Below, one piece after another: positions 8,588-17,657 of a stretch of DNA of 64,000 bases (position 1 is its first letter; each line of letters starts with the position of its first letter). A model generated the notes under the pieces. The model saw only the letters and a list, made by a program, of their open reading frames with translations. It did not search any database and was not told the DNA's origin. The translations under genes and the position numbers were made by a program. Source of the stretch: Streptomyces sp. NBRC 110028 (lineage in GTDB: Bacteria; Actinomycetota; Actinomycetes; Streptomycetales; Streptomycetaceae); NCBI RefSeq assembly GCF_001417735.1, contig NZ_BBUZ01000032.1, positions 124,001 through 188,000 on the forward strand. The letters run 5' to 3'.

Positions 8588-8600
8588 CCGTCAGTCAGCC
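8582..8600 (+). terminator. Short hairpin overlapping the hsp18 stop
   Basis: GGCTGAC and GTCAGCC form a perfect 7-bp stem with a 5-base loop, and the stop codon lies within it. This is a modest terminator candidate and could also affect mRNA decay. Confidence 0.35.
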
Positions 8601-8699
8601 ACCCCTCGCGGGCGGAGGGCGGTCGAGGCCGGTCCTCCCTTCCCGTTCTCCGCCCCGCCCTTCGCGATCACTCGCGTCACTCCCACACGACGAGCAAGC

Positions 8700-9161
8700 A
8701 TGACGAGAAAGGCGACCCAGCCAGCCATGCCGGTCCAGTTCGAATACGCCCCGGTCACCGCGGACATGACGTTCGACCAGATGCTGGAGAAAGTTCGCTA
8801 CGAAGGGGCGTACCCCACTCGGGAGCGGGCCGAGACGGTCGTGCGCGCCGTGCTGACCGGCCTGGGCCGGCAGCTCACCGGCGACGAGCGGGTCGACCTC
8901 GCCGCCCGTCTGCCCGTGGAGGCGGCCCGGATCCTCGCCGACCAGATCCCCGACCGCGAACCCCTCACGGGCTGGGGCTTCGTCAAGGACCTCGCCACCC
9001 GGCTGGGCGGCACCCCCGCCACCGCGCGCTGGGACACCGGCTCCGTCCTCAGAGTCGTCGCACACCTCGCGGGAGACGACCTGATGGACCGCATCCTCGC
9101 CCAGCTCGCCTCCGGCTACGCCCTCCTGTTCGGCCGGATCGAGCTGACGCGCGCGGCCTGA
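8700..9161 (+). CDS. DUF2267 domain protein
   Basis: The 153-residue protein has the DUF2267 pattern: TFDQMLEKVRYEGAYPTRERAETVVRAVLTGLGRQLTGDE, then AARLPVEAARILADQ. Two similar helical halves span about residues 20-80 and 90-145. Function is unknown; members commonly lie with hsp18 and other heat or stress genes in Streptomyces, as here. The start is uncertain (8700, or 8727 at MPVQFEY) because neither has a clear ribosome site. Confidence 0.8.
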   Translation: MTRKATQPAMPVQFEYAPVTADMTFDQMLEKVRYEGAYPTRERAETVVRAVLTGLGRQLTGDERVDLAARLPVEAARILADQIPDREPLTGWGFVKDLATRLGGTPATARWDTGSVLRVVAHLAGDDLMDRILAQLASGYALLFGRIELTRAA

Positions 9162-9302
9162 CGCCCGCGCCGGGCTCCTCGGTGGCCAGGGCGACGATCG
9201 CGTGTCCGCCCTCGGCTCCGGCGGCGTTCGCGGCCGCGGCGGCCACCGACGCGCCGTCGGTGACGATGGGGATCGTCATGTGTTCGATACTGGTCCTGAT
9301 GA

Positions 9303-10433
9303 CGGAGGCGGGCCACGGACAACCGACCCGCCTACGACGGACAATGGCGCCAGGCGGCCTGGGCGCTGGTCTCGCGCGGGGCGCGGATGATCGAGTACTG
9401 GCACTGGCACACGCTGCACTTCGGCACGGAGACCTACTGGGGCGGCGTGCTGCCGCACAGCGGCCGTCCCGGGCGCGTCTACCGGGAGATCGCCCGCATC
9501 GGCCAGGAGCTCGAAACCGCGGGCGACCTGGTGGCCGGGCTGACACCGGACGCGGATGTGACGATGATCTACTCCTCCGCGAGCAAGTGGGCGCTGGCGT
9601 TCCAGCCGCCGCTGGCCGGGCCGGACGGCGGCCCGGACCGGCGCTCCTACCAGGGACTGTTCGACCCCTTCTACCGGGGCGCGTTCGACGCCGGGCTTCA
9701 GGTCCGCATCCTGCACGCCGACCGCCTCGCCGACACAGGCGCGCGCGAAGCCGCCGAGCGGCACCCGGTCCTGGTCGTACCGGGCCTGTACAGCGCGGAC
9801 GACACGACGCTGGACTGGCTCTGCGACTACGCCGCCGCGGGCGGCCACCTCGTGCTCGGCCCGCGCACCGGCTACGGCGACCCGTGTGCCAGGGCCCGCA
9901 CCGACGTCATGCCCGGGCGCCTCGCCAGGGCGGCCGGAGCCCGGTACGACGAGTTCAGCAACCTCGCCGAGGACGTGCCGGTCCGCCCCGCTGCCGATTC
10001 CCCGCTCACCCTGCCGGCCGGGGCGGCCGCCACCCGCTGGGTGGACGGCCTCCAGACCGACGGCGCGCAGGTCCTGGCCGGGTACGACCACCCGCACTTC
10101 GGCCGCTGGCCCGCCGTCACCACCCATCCCCATGGTGACGGCAGGGTGACGTACGTGGGCACCGTGCCGGACCCGGTCCTGGCCAGGTCGCTGTTCCGGT
10201 GGGCCGTCCCGGAGCGGGAGGGCGGCTGGAGGTTCGCCCAGGAGAGCGTCACCTGCACGGGTGCCACCGCCCCCGACGGCCGCAGGGTGCGTTTCGTGCA
10301 CAACTGGTCCTGGGACGAGGTGCCGATCCGGCTCCCCGCGGCGGCCCGGGACGCACTCGACGGTACGGACCACGGGGTCGGGGAGGAGCTGATGCTGCGG
10401 CCCTGGGACGCCCGGGTGCTCCTGGACCGCTGA
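9303..10433 (+). pseudogene. 5'-truncated beta-galactosidase (GH42)
   Basis: The reading frame is GH42-like from about 9324 (RPAYDGQWRQAAWALVSRGA) through the barrel end IEYWHWHTLHFGTETYWGG, the trimerisation domain and the C-terminal beta domain ending at 10433. The similarity extends in frame upstream of the first ATG (9387) and meets a TGA at 9300-9302. The N-terminal half of the TIM barrel, with the acid/base glutamate, is absent. I read this as a truncated relic rather than a functional 348-residue protein. Bases 9162-9302 hold nothing assignable. Confidence 0.8.
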
Positions 10434-10574
10434 CCCGAGGTGCACCGCCGCCGCCCGGCCCGAGGACCGCCGCGTGTATCGGTCTCATGTGGTGTGTCAC
10501 GAAGTGGTACCCGTCTTGTGGTGAGCGTCCACCCGGGGGATGGGCGGCGGGGCGGTGCGCTTAGAGTTCCGATC

Positions 10575-11414
10575 ATGTCTCAGCCAAAGATCAGCGAGCG
10601 TGTCGCCCCGTACCGTCAGTCCGCCCGGACACCGTCCCGCCGCATGAAGAAGACCCTGGTCGCGGCCGTCGGCATCGGCATGGCCGTCGTCGCTGTGAGC
10701 GGATGCAACGACGACACCGGCAAGGCCACGGACAAGAGCGCCGACGCCGCGGGGTCGAAGGCGCCCTCGGCGGGGTCGTCCGCGTCCTCCGGCCCGGCGA
10801 GCCCGTCGGGCGATCAGCCGTCGGTCCCCGGATGGCAGACGCAGACCGCGCAGAAGCACCACTTCCGCTACGACGTGCCCGCCAAGGCCGCCAAGTGGAA
10901 GGTGATCGAGGAGGGCACGGCCCTGTCCTACACGGACAAGAGCGGTCAGCCGATCGTCGTCATGACCGGAACCGCCAACTACCGTGAGGGCGGCTGCGGG
11001 TCGAGCCCCAATCCGAAGGCCATCGGCGAGGCGGGCAAGGGTCAGCTCGCCACCGTCGGCACCACGGGCGGTGGCAAGGACGGCTCCCTCCAGGAAAACG
11101 CTCGTAACTGGGCGGGCAACTGGGGCTTCGCCGCGTACGGCGGCGAGGACCACAAGCCCAAGATCAAGGTCAGCCAGGCCAAGCCGATCGAGCAGGGGGG
11201 CCTCGACGGTTACACCGCGACCGCCGAGGTCACCGTCACCCACCGGCCCAGCTCCTGCGTCCCGCCGAAGGCGATCGTGCACAGCATCGCCCAAAAGCTC
11301 CCCGACGGGACCATGCACGGCTGGGTGATCTACGCGGACCAGGGAGTGCCGAACGCGCTGACAGCCGCCGAGATCAAGAAGATCATGAGCACCGTCCGGT
11401 CCACGGACGGCTGA
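10575..11414 (+). CDS. Secreted lipoprotein of unknown function
   Basis: From MKKTLVAAVGIGMAVVAVSGC the protein has a basic n-region, a hydrophobic core and a lipobox ending at cysteine (AVSGC). A Ser/Ala/Pro-rich linker and a globular domain of about 200 residues follow. The domain has two well-separated cysteines (GGCGSS and SSCVPP) that may pair. It would be lipid-anchored on the outer membrane face. The start may be 10575 (279 residues) or 10644 at MKKT (256 residues). A TTAGAG element just before 10575 could give a leaderless message. No catalytic motif was recognised. Confidence 0.75.
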   Translation: MSQPKISERVAPYRQSARTPSRRMKKTLVAAVGIGMAVVAVSGCNDDTGKATDKSADAAGSKAPSAGSSASSGPASPSGDQPSVPGWQTQTAQKHHFRYDVPAKAAKWKVIEEGTALSYTDKSGQPIVVMTGTANYREGGCGSSPNPKAIGEAGKGQLATVGTTGGGKDGSLQENARNWAGNWGFAAYGGEDHKPKIKVSQAKPIEQGGLDGYTATAEVTVTHRPSSCVPPKAIVHSIAQKLPDGTMHGWVIYADQGVPNALTAAEIKKIMSTVRSTDG

Positions 11415-11548
11415 CACCCCACGCACGGGTCGGGGCGGGGGAGCGCCCAAGCCCTTTTGCTCGAGCGGAAGTTGTGTACGCGAGATCATATCGCTGCTTT
11501 AATTGGGTGGATGATCTTGAGCCCCGGCCCCTCGGAAAGGCGATCCTG

Positions 11549-11920
11549 ATGTCCCCCGCCCTCTACCAGTCCCGCTCCCGATCCGAGGCTCCCTTCGACG
11601 TGGCCGGCGCCGGCGTTCTCCGCGTCATGTCCGACTCCCGTACTCCGGTGTTCCTCACCGTGCACGCGAACGGACGGCGCCGGTACGGCTACTGGCAGCC
11701 GTACGACTCCGCCACCAACAGGGGAGGGTGCTACGTCGCCCTGCCCACCCCCGAATGCGACAGGCTGTACGCCGAGGGACGGATCATCCTCGGTGATGCC
11801 CTGGTGGACCCGGCCAAGACCACCTACCGCGTGTGGCCCGCCCGTTCGCCGGTCACGCCGGTGCGCATCCCGGTGGCGCGCGTGCCCGCGGCGGCGGTGG
11901 CCCAGACGCTGGCCGCGTGA
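11549..11920 (+). CDS. Hypothetical protein
   Basis: The 123-residue protein begins MSPALYQSRSRSEAPF. It has a compact centre (GVLRVMSDSRTPVFLTVHANGRRRYGYW) and a C-terminal stretch rich in Pro, Val and Ala. No family, signal peptide or membrane segment was recognised. GAAAGG about eight bases upstream supports the ATG at 11549 over the longer frame from 11474. Codon bias fits a real gene. Confidence 0.6.
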   Translation: MSPALYQSRSRSEAPFDVAGAGVLRVMSDSRTPVFLTVHANGRRRYGYWQPYDSATNRGGCYVALPTPECDRLYAEGRIILGDALVDPAKTTYRVWPARSPVTPVRIPVARVPAAAVAQTLAA

Positions 11921-12023
11921 GCTGAGACCTCCGGGCAGACCGCACGCATCCGTCCGGGACGCGCTCGCCGCAGGTGAGCGGCCGGGGCACCCTTCCGGCC
12001 CGAACGCCCTTGCGGATCTGCGG

Positions 12024-12042
12024 CGTTCAGGATGCGTTCAGG
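12024..12042. promoter_or_regulatory. Tandem CGTTCAGG box upstream of the first COG4705 gene
   Basis: CGTTCAGG occurs at 12024-12031 and again at 12035-12042, one helical turn apart (11 bases). This is the geometry of OmpR-family response-regulator sites. The same pair occurs before the paralogous gene at 14684-14702. The adjacent OmpR-type regulator (16922-17584) is the likely binder, by inference. Confidence 0.6.
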
Positions 12043-12135
12043 CGTCGGCTGGGAGCGTCGGACCGTGGGCGAGGCCATCGCTGTGCGCGGTGTGTCTCGT
12101 ACCCGCCGTACGCCGACGCCCCGGAGGGACCGACA

Positions 12136-13014
12136 TTGCCCGAGCCCGAAGTCCTCACCGACATCGACGTCGCCGGCACCGACAGGTACGTGCCGCGGAA
12201 GCTGCCGGAGGTCACGCTTGCCTTCTGGGTCATGAAGGTCGCCGCGACCACGCTCGGCGAGACGGCCGGTGACCTTTTCGCCCAGACCCTCAAAATCGGC
12301 TACTTCCTGACCACCATCGCACTGTTCCTGATCTTCGTGATCACGCTGGCGGTCCAGCTCCGGTCCCGGCGGTACCACCCCTTCTGCTACTGGACCGTCA
12401 TCCTGTCCACGAGCATGGCGGGCACCACGATGTCCGACTTCATGAACCGGGACGCCAGCGCCACGTTCCTCACCGATGGCGCGACATCACTCGGCTGGGG
12501 GCCCCAGGGCCTGGGGCTGGGCTACCCGGCGGGGGCCGTCATCCTGATGTCGCTGCTGGTCGTCATCTTCGTCGTCTGGAAGTGCACCGGCCTGACCTTC
12601 GCCATCCGCGACATCGTCACCTTCCGCGCCGAAGCCCTCTTCTGGGCGGCGATCCTCGTATCGAACACGCTCGGCACCTCGATGGGCGACTTCCTCTCCG
12701 ACAGCTCCGGACTCGGTTACGCGGGCGGCGCCCTGCTCGTCACCGGAGTGCTCGCCGTACTCGTCGCCCTGATGCGGGTGCCCGCCGTACCGAATGTGGT
12801 GCTGTTCTGGATCGCCTTCGTACTCACCCGCCCCCTCGGGGCCACCGCCGGCGACTTCCTCACCAAGCCGATCGCCAAGGGCGGCCTCGACCTCGGCACA
12901 GCCGGCTCGTCGGCCGTGCTGCTCATGGTCCTGGTCGGCCTCATGGGCTGCGCCCATGGTCGGGAACGCCGTACCGCCGCCGCCCAGGACACGACCCTGA
13001 CGGGCGTCTCCTGA
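12136..13014 (+). CDS. COG4705-family integral membrane protein, copy 1
   Basis: The protein of 292 residues starts at TTG, supported by GGAGGG eight bases upstream; a longer frame begins at 11974. It has about eight transmembrane helices. A motif of aromatic-Trp, then Gly-Thr/Glu and a conserved Asp recurs four times (LAFWVMKVAATTLGETAGD, YWTVILSTSMAGTTMSD, LFWAAILVSNTLGTSMGD, LFWIAFVLTRPLGATAGD), suggesting an ancient duplication and intramembrane acidic sites. Family function is unknown. The paralogue at 14726 shares the four-fold pattern and the upstream box. Confidence 0.8.
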   Translation: MPEPEVLTDIDVAGTDRYVPRKLPEVTLAFWVMKVAATTLGETAGDLFAQTLKIGYFLTTIALFLIFVITLAVQLRSRRYHPFCYWTVILSTSMAGTTMSDFMNRDASATFLTDGATSLGWGPQGLGLGYPAGAVILMSLLVVIFVVWKCTGLTFAIRDIVTFRAEALFWAAILVSNTLGTSMGDFLSDSSGLGYAGGALLVTGVLAVLVALMRVPAVPNVVLFWIAFVLTRPLGATAGDFLTKPIAKGGLDLGTAGSSAVLLMVLVGLMGCAHGRERRTAAAQDTTLTGVS

Positions 13015-13141
13015 GGGCTGCCGGAGCGGCGGAGGCCGCTTCACTCGTTTTCTTACCGCTTTCATGCCTTCTCCGCATCCGGCTCTCACCCCGCGCCCCG
13101 TAGGCTTTTCCGACCCCGCAGCCAGGAGGAACGAAGGGCGG

Positions 13142-14653
13142 ATGATGACCGGGACCGTGAACATCCCGCTCGCCGGTACCGAGCGCCGCACCTCACCGTC
13201 GGCCGCCCGGACATCGCGGCGCGCCGAAGGCCAGTACTGGCTCGCCCTCGTGGCGGGCGCCTTCACGCTCGCGCAACTGGTCCTGGTGCGGCCGGGGATG
13301 GGCCTCGGCTGGGACGAGGCGGTCTACGTCAGCCAGGTCAGCGGACACGCCCCGGCGGCGTTCTTCAGCGCGCCGCGCGCCCGTGGGATCTCGCTGCTGG
13401 TCGCGCCGATCGCCGAGTGGTCGTCGTCCACGGCACTGCTGCGGGGCTATCTGGCGCTGCTGTCCGGACTGGCGCTGTTCCTCGCGCTGCGCGTGTGGCG
13501 CGGACTGTTCCCCCCGCGCGTACTGGCCCTGGCGGGCGCCCTGTTCGCGACGCTCTGGGTGACCCTGTTCTACGGCCCGCAGGCCATGCCCAACTACTGG
13601 GTCGCGGTCGGGGCCCTGGCGGGCGTGGGCTGTTTCCTGCGCGCGCGGGCCGACCGCCTCGACCGGGCCGCGCTGTGGGGCGTGGCCGCGAACGCCGCGC
13701 TGATGGCGTGGATGCGGCCCACGGACGCGGTCTGGGTGAGCCTGCCACTGCTCGCCCTCTCGGTGGGCGTACGACGCCGGGGGTGGCACATCCGGCTGCC
13801 GCTCGCACTCGGCGCCGGGCTGGCGGCCGGGGCGGCGGAGTGGATCGTCGAGGCATACGTCAGATACGGCGGCCCCTTGCAGCGCCTGTCCGACGGCTCT
13901 CGCATCCAAGGCGGCCTCGGCTGGCACATCGCCATCGGTGACCAGCTGCGGAGTCTCGGCGGGCGCGCCCTGTGCCGCCCGTGCACCGGGCCGATGCCGA
14001 GTGCGGCGGTCACCGCGTGGTGGTACGCCCTTCCCCTGGTGGTGGTGGCCGGGCTCGTGGTCGCGGTGAAGGCCCGGCGCGCCGCGGCCACCCTCGTGCC
14101 GCTGGCCTGCGCCACGACGGCGGCGATCCCCTACCTGTTCATGATCGGGTACGCCGCGCCCCGCTTCCTGCTCCCTGCCTACGCGCTGCTCGCGATACCC
14201 GCCGCCGACGCCCTCGTCCACCTGGTCACCGCCTCCAGCCGGGCCTGGCGCCCGGTGGCCGTGGCCTTCGTGGCGCTCGGTCTCGCCGGGCACCTGGCCG
14301 TGCAGTTCGCGGTGCTGGACCACGCCGTGGACCGCACCACCGCCACCCACCGCGAGTGGGCCCGTACCGCGGCCGAGCTGCACCACCTCGGCGTACGCCC
14401 GCCGTGCCTCCTGACGGGACACGACGCCATCCCGATCGCCTTCTACGCCGGCTGTTCCTCCGCGCAGACCCGGGGCCACAACGCCGACACCACCCGGGCT
14501 CACCTCCTGCGGACCGCGCGCCGGACGCCGGTGGCCGCCCTCGCCACGGCGCACGGCGAGCCACCGGCGTACGCCCTGGGCTGGCCCCTCCATGCGTTCG
14601 GCGGGCTGCGCCTCTATGTGGACCCGGCCGCGCGCAAGGGCGTACCCGGATGA
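13142..14653 (+). CDS. GT-C-fold polytopic glycosyltransferase (mannosyltransferase-like)
   Basis: The 503-residue protein has about ten to twelve hydrophobic helices. An early extracytoplasmic loop carries LGWDEAVYVSQVSGH; an acidic pair after the first helix is the expected catalytic site of GT-C enzymes using polyprenyl-phosphate sugars. It probably glycosylates an envelope lipid or exported protein. AGGAGGAACGAAGGGCGG precedes ATG 13142. It lies between the two COG4705 genes, and with the PAP2 phosphatase nearby suggests envelope work. Acceptor unknown. Confidence 0.78.
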   Translation: MMTGTVNIPLAGTERRTSPSAARTSRRAEGQYWLALVAGAFTLAQLVLVRPGMGLGWDEAVYVSQVSGHAPAAFFSAPRARGISLLVAPIAEWSSSTALLRGYLALLSGLALFLALRVWRGLFPPRVLALAGALFATLWVTLFYGPQAMPNYWVAVGALAGVGCFLRARADRLDRAALWGVAANAALMAWMRPTDAVWVSLPLLALSVGVRRRGWHIRLPLALGAGLAAGAAEWIVEAYVRYGGPLQRLSDGSRIQGGLGWHIAIGDQLRSLGGRALCRPCTGPMPSAAVTAWWYALPLVVVAGLVVAVKARRAAATLVPLACATTAAIPYLFMIGYAAPRFLLPAYALLAIPAADALVHLVTASSRAWRPVAVAFVALGLAGHLAVQFAVLDHAVDRTTATHREWARTAAELHHLGVRPPCLLTGHDAIPIAFYAGCSSAQTRGHNADTTRAHLLRTARRTPVAALATAHGEPPAYALGWPLHAFGGLRLYVDPAARKGVPG

Positions 14654-14683
14654 GCCCGTGGGCGCGACGGCCGCGCCGCGCAC

Positions 14684-14702
14684 CGGTCAGGAAACGTTCA
14701 GG
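14684..14702. promoter_or_regulatory. Tandem CGGTCAGG/CGTTCAGG box upstream of the second COG4705 gene
   Basis: CGGTCAGG (14684-14691) and CGTTCAGG (14695-14702) are again 11 bases apart, with one mismatch to the copy at 12024-12042. The box ends 24 bases before the ATG at 14726, which lacks a ribosome site and may be leaderless. Confidence 0.6.
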
Positions 14703-14725
14703 TATGCGGTGACACGGTCGGGTCT

Positions 14726-15556
14726 ATGACATCCGAGACTTCCGAGACCTCCACGGTCCACAACCCCGCCGCCGCCCCGCCCGGTCACCGCCTCCGCCTG
14801 AACAAGGTGCCCGAAGTCACCGTGTACTTCTGGGTCATCAAGGTGTTGTGCACGACGGTGGGCGAGACCGCGGCCGACATGCTGAACGAGAAGCTGGGCT
14901 TGGGCCTGACCGGTGTGTCGCTGCTGATGAGCGCGTTGCTGGCGGTCGTGCTCGTCGTCCAGTTCCGCACCTCGGCCTACCGCCCGGGCGTGTACTGGCT
15001 CGCCGTGGCCCTGATCAGCATCGTCGGCACGCTGATCAGTGACAACCTCACGGACAACATGGGCGTACCGCTGACCACGAGCACCACGGTGTTCGCGGTC
15101 GTCCTCGCGATCGTGTTCGCCGTCTGGTACCGCCGGGAGCGGACCCTGTCCATCCACGGCATCGACTCCATGAGCCGCGAGTCCTTCTACTGGCTCGCGG
15201 TGCTGTTCACCTTCGCCCTCGGCACCGCCGCCGGCGACCTGGTCGCCGAGCGCATGGACCTGGGCTACTGGGTGTCCGCGGCGCTGTTCGCCCTGGCGAT
15301 CGCCGCCGTCGCGGTGGCACACCTCGCGCTCGGCCTGAACGCGGTGGGGAGCTTCTGGATCGCGTACGTGCTCACCCGCCCGCTCGGCGCCTCGGTGGGC
15401 GACTACCTCTCCCAGCCGTCCGGGAGCGGAGGACTGGGCCTTGGCACCGTGGTCACCAGTGTGCTGTTCCTCGCGGTCATCCTCGGCCTGGTGGTGTATC
15501 TGGCGATGACACGCAAGGATGTCATCGAGACCCGGGTCAGCCGGTCGGCAGGCTGA
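14726..15556 (+). CDS. COG4705-family integral membrane protein, copy 2
   Basis: The 276-residue paralogue of the 12136 gene shows the same four repeats (VYFWVIKVLCTTVGETAAD, GVYWLAVALISIVGTLISD, FYWLAVLFTFALGTAAGD, FWIAYVLTRPLGASVGD) and a short hydrophilic N-terminus. Its 3' end overlaps the convergent histidine kinase by 20 bases. The shared upstream box and adjacency to the two-component genes suggest the pair is an output of that system. Biochemical role unknown. Confidence 0.8.
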   Translation: MTSETSETSTVHNPAAAPPGHRLRLNKVPEVTVYFWVIKVLCTTVGETAADMLNEKLGLGLTGVSLLMSALLAVVLVVQFRTSAYRPGVYWLAVALISIVGTLISDNLTDNMGVPLTTSTTVFAVVLAIVFAVWYRRERTLSIHGIDSMSRESFYWLAVLFTFALGTAAGDLVAERMDLGYWVSAALFALAIAAVAVAHLALGLNAVGSFWIAYVLTRPLGASVGDYLSQPSGSGGLGLGTVVTSVLFLAVILGLVVYLAMTRKDVIETRVSRSAG

Positions 15557-16925
15557 CGATGAACCTCGCCCCGGGCGCGTGCCCGCTGTCGTAGGACACC
15601 TCGCCACCGGCCGCGCGGGCCAGACGCCGTGCGAGCGGCAGCCCCAGACCCGCTCCGCCGTGTCCGTCACCGGGATCGGCCCGCCGGCCCGGCGCGAAGA
15701 GCTGCCCGGCGAACGGCCTCGGTACGCCGGGCCCGTCGTCGGTGACGTCGATGCGTACGCTGCCGGATTCGCGGGCCGTGCGCACGACCACGCTGGACCG
15801 GGCATACCGGAGGGCGTTGGCGAGCAGGGGGCTCACGATGCGTTCGAGAAGGGCCGGCGGGATTCCGGCTTCCAGGCCCCCGGCGGTGTCGCCTCCCTGG
15901 TGGGCGCGGTGATCGGCGAGATCGATCGTCACATGTGCGGGGACGTCGAGGCGTTCGAGGAGTTGGCGCAGTACGGGCCGGACCTCGGCCGTGCCCGCGG
16001 TGGACGTGCCGCCGCGGGCGTCATCCAGGAGGGTCTCGCAGATCGTCAGCATGGACCGCGCGGCGTCGGCGATGACCTGGTGGGTGGCGTGGGTCTCGGC
16101 GGCGGAGCGCGGACGGGTCTGCCACCAGTCCAGTTCGGCGACGATCCGGCTGAGCGGGGTGCGCAGTTCGTGCGAGAGTTCCCCGGTGAGCTGCCGCTCG
16201 TGGCGCAGCACCGCGCGGATGCGGTCCAGGAGTGTGTCCAGGGAGGCGCCCAGGCGGGCGAGTTCGCTCGGCAGCCGCACCGCGCCGAAGCGCTCCTCGG
16301 AGGCGACCGTGCTCCGCTGGGTGGCCTGGTCGGTCATGGTGCGTACGGGACGCAGCGCGCGGCCCACCGCCAGCCGGGTGAGGACGTAGGTGCAGCCGAG
16401 CATCGCCGCGTCCAGGGCGAGTGAACCAAGGAGCAGCGTGTCCGCCGAACTGTCGTACGGGGCCAGGTCGAGGGCCGTGACCACCGTGGCCGGCTTGCCG
16501 CCGCCGCGCACGGGCCGGGCACAGAGCCTTATGCCCCCGGACCCGTGGCCCGCGGCGGCGACGGTGGCGCAGTCACGCCCGCCGCGGGCGACGAGCCGTC
16601 CGGTGGCGCGGGTGAGCGAAGCGGCGGGTGACGGCGGCTGTTCGAGCAACCGGGTGCCCGCGTAGATCCACACGTTCGCGTCGAGGAGCCCGTCGTCGGA
16701 GGCTTCGAGGACCCGCACCCTCGGGCCGCTCGTGTCGACGGTCGTGGCGACGGCGGCCGCCCGGGTGCGCAGCTCGTCGTCCGCCTGGCGCTGGAGGTGG
16801 TGGCGGACCGCGGTGTTGAACACCACGGTCAGGAGTGTCATCAGCAGCGCGGCGGTGGTCAGGGCGACCAGGGAGAGGCGGCCGCGCAAGGTGCGCGGCG
16901 CGAGCCGGGTAAGCACGGTGGTCAT
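15537..16925 (-). CDS. Two-component sensor histidine kinase
   Basis: The 462-residue membrane kinase has a first helix at about 17-38, an extracytoplasmic sensor region of about 120 residues, a second helix at about 163-185 and HAMP at 186-238. HisKA carries phospho-acceptor H252 (ELSHELRTPLSR), and the ATPase domain has DDGPGVP and GGAGLGLPLARRLARAAGG boxes. The ATG overlaps the regulator stop as ATGA. The sensor region is not recognisable, so the signal is unknown. Confidence 0.93.
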   Translation of the reverse strand: MTTVLTRLAPRTLRGRLSLVALTTAALLMTLLTVVFNTAVRHHLQRQADDELRTRAAAVATTVDTSGPRVRVLEASDDGLLDANVWIYAGTRLLEQPPSPAASLTRATGRLVARGGRDCATVAAAGHGSGGIRLCARPVRGGGKPATVVTALDLAPYDSSADTLLLGSLALDAAMLGCTYVLTRLAVGRALRPVRTMTDQATQRSTVASEERFGAVRLPSELARLGASLDTLLDRIRAVLRHERQLTGELSHELRTPLSRIVAELDWWQTRPRSAAETHATHQVIADAARSMLTICETLLDDARGGTSTAGTAEVRPVLRQLLERLDVPAHVTIDLADHRAHQGGDTAGGLEAGIPPALLERIVSPLLANALRYARSSVVVRTARESGSVRIDVTDDGPGVPRPFAGQLFAPGRRADPGDGHGGAGLGLPLARRLARAAGGEVSYDSGHAPGARFIVSLPTG

Positions 16926-17584
16926 GACAGCCGGTGCCCGATCCCGCGGGCGGTGCTGATCGTCAGCTCACTGCGGACCGCACCCAGTTTGCGGCGCAGC
17001 CGGGTCATGTACTGGTCGAGGGTGTTGTCACTGACCTGCGCGCCCTCGGGCCAGCCCGCCCGGACCAGCTCACGCCGGCGCACGATGCCGCCGGAGGCCG
17101 CGATGAGGGTGGCCAGTAGACGGAACTCCGTCGGGGTCAGGTCCACCTGCGCGCCACCGACGGTGGCGCTGTGCCGGACGGGGTCGAGGACCAGGTCCCC
17201 GGCGCCGGCCGCGGGGCCGGGCCCGGCGCGCTTGAGCGCGGCGCGCAGCCGGGCGGCGAGTTCGGCGAGGTGGAACGGCTTGGGCAGATAGTCGTCGCCC
17301 CCGGCGGAGAACCCGGACAACCGGTCGGCGAGTTTGTGACGGGCGGTCAGGAAGACGACGGGGGAGAGGAACCCGCCTGCCCGCATCGCCTGGCACACGT
17401 CCCGCCCGTCCGCGTCGGGCAGCCCGACGTCGATCACGGCCGCGGTGATGTCGCCGAAGGCCAGGCGCAGGGCGGTGGCGCCGTCGGGGGCCGGCACCGG
17501 GTCGAAGTCTTCCTCCCGCAGCCCGCGCAGCAGTACGTCACGCAGGGCGTGATCGTCCTCGACGACCAGGATCCTGTGGCGCAT
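16922..17584 (-). CDS. OmpR/PhoB-family response regulator
   Basis: The 220-residue regulator has a receiver domain with the acidic pocket (VVEDDHALRD), phospho-acceptor D52 in VIDVGLPDADG and the conserved K in the YLPKPF loop, followed by a winged-helix DNA-binding domain ending ISTARGIGHRL. GGGAGGACC immediately before ATG 17584 fixes the start. It is translated first and coupled to the kinase. Likely binder of the CGTTCAGG direct repeats. Confidence 0.95.
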   Translation of the reverse strand: MRHRILVVEDDHALRDVLLRGLREEDFDPVPAPDGATALRLAFGDITAAVIDVGLPDADGRDVCQAMRAGGFLSPVVFLTARHKLADRLSGFSAGGDDYLPKPFHLAELAARLRAALKRAGPGPAAGAGDLVLDPVRHSATVGGAQVDLTPTEFRLLATLIAASGGIVRRRELVRAGWPEGAQVSDNTLDQYMTRLRRKLGAVRSELTISTARGIGHRLS

Positions 17585-17657
17585 GGTCCTCCCTCGCTCC
17601 TTCGTCCGCGAGCCGTGGTTTCCGTGATGAACCGTGTGGGCGGCCACCGGCAGCGCT

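Noticed and set aside
9162-9302. Leftward frame TIPIVTDGASVAAAAANAAG as a possible small gene
   Set aside because: Low-complexity, no ribosome site and no family recognised; probably antisense bias of old coding DNA.
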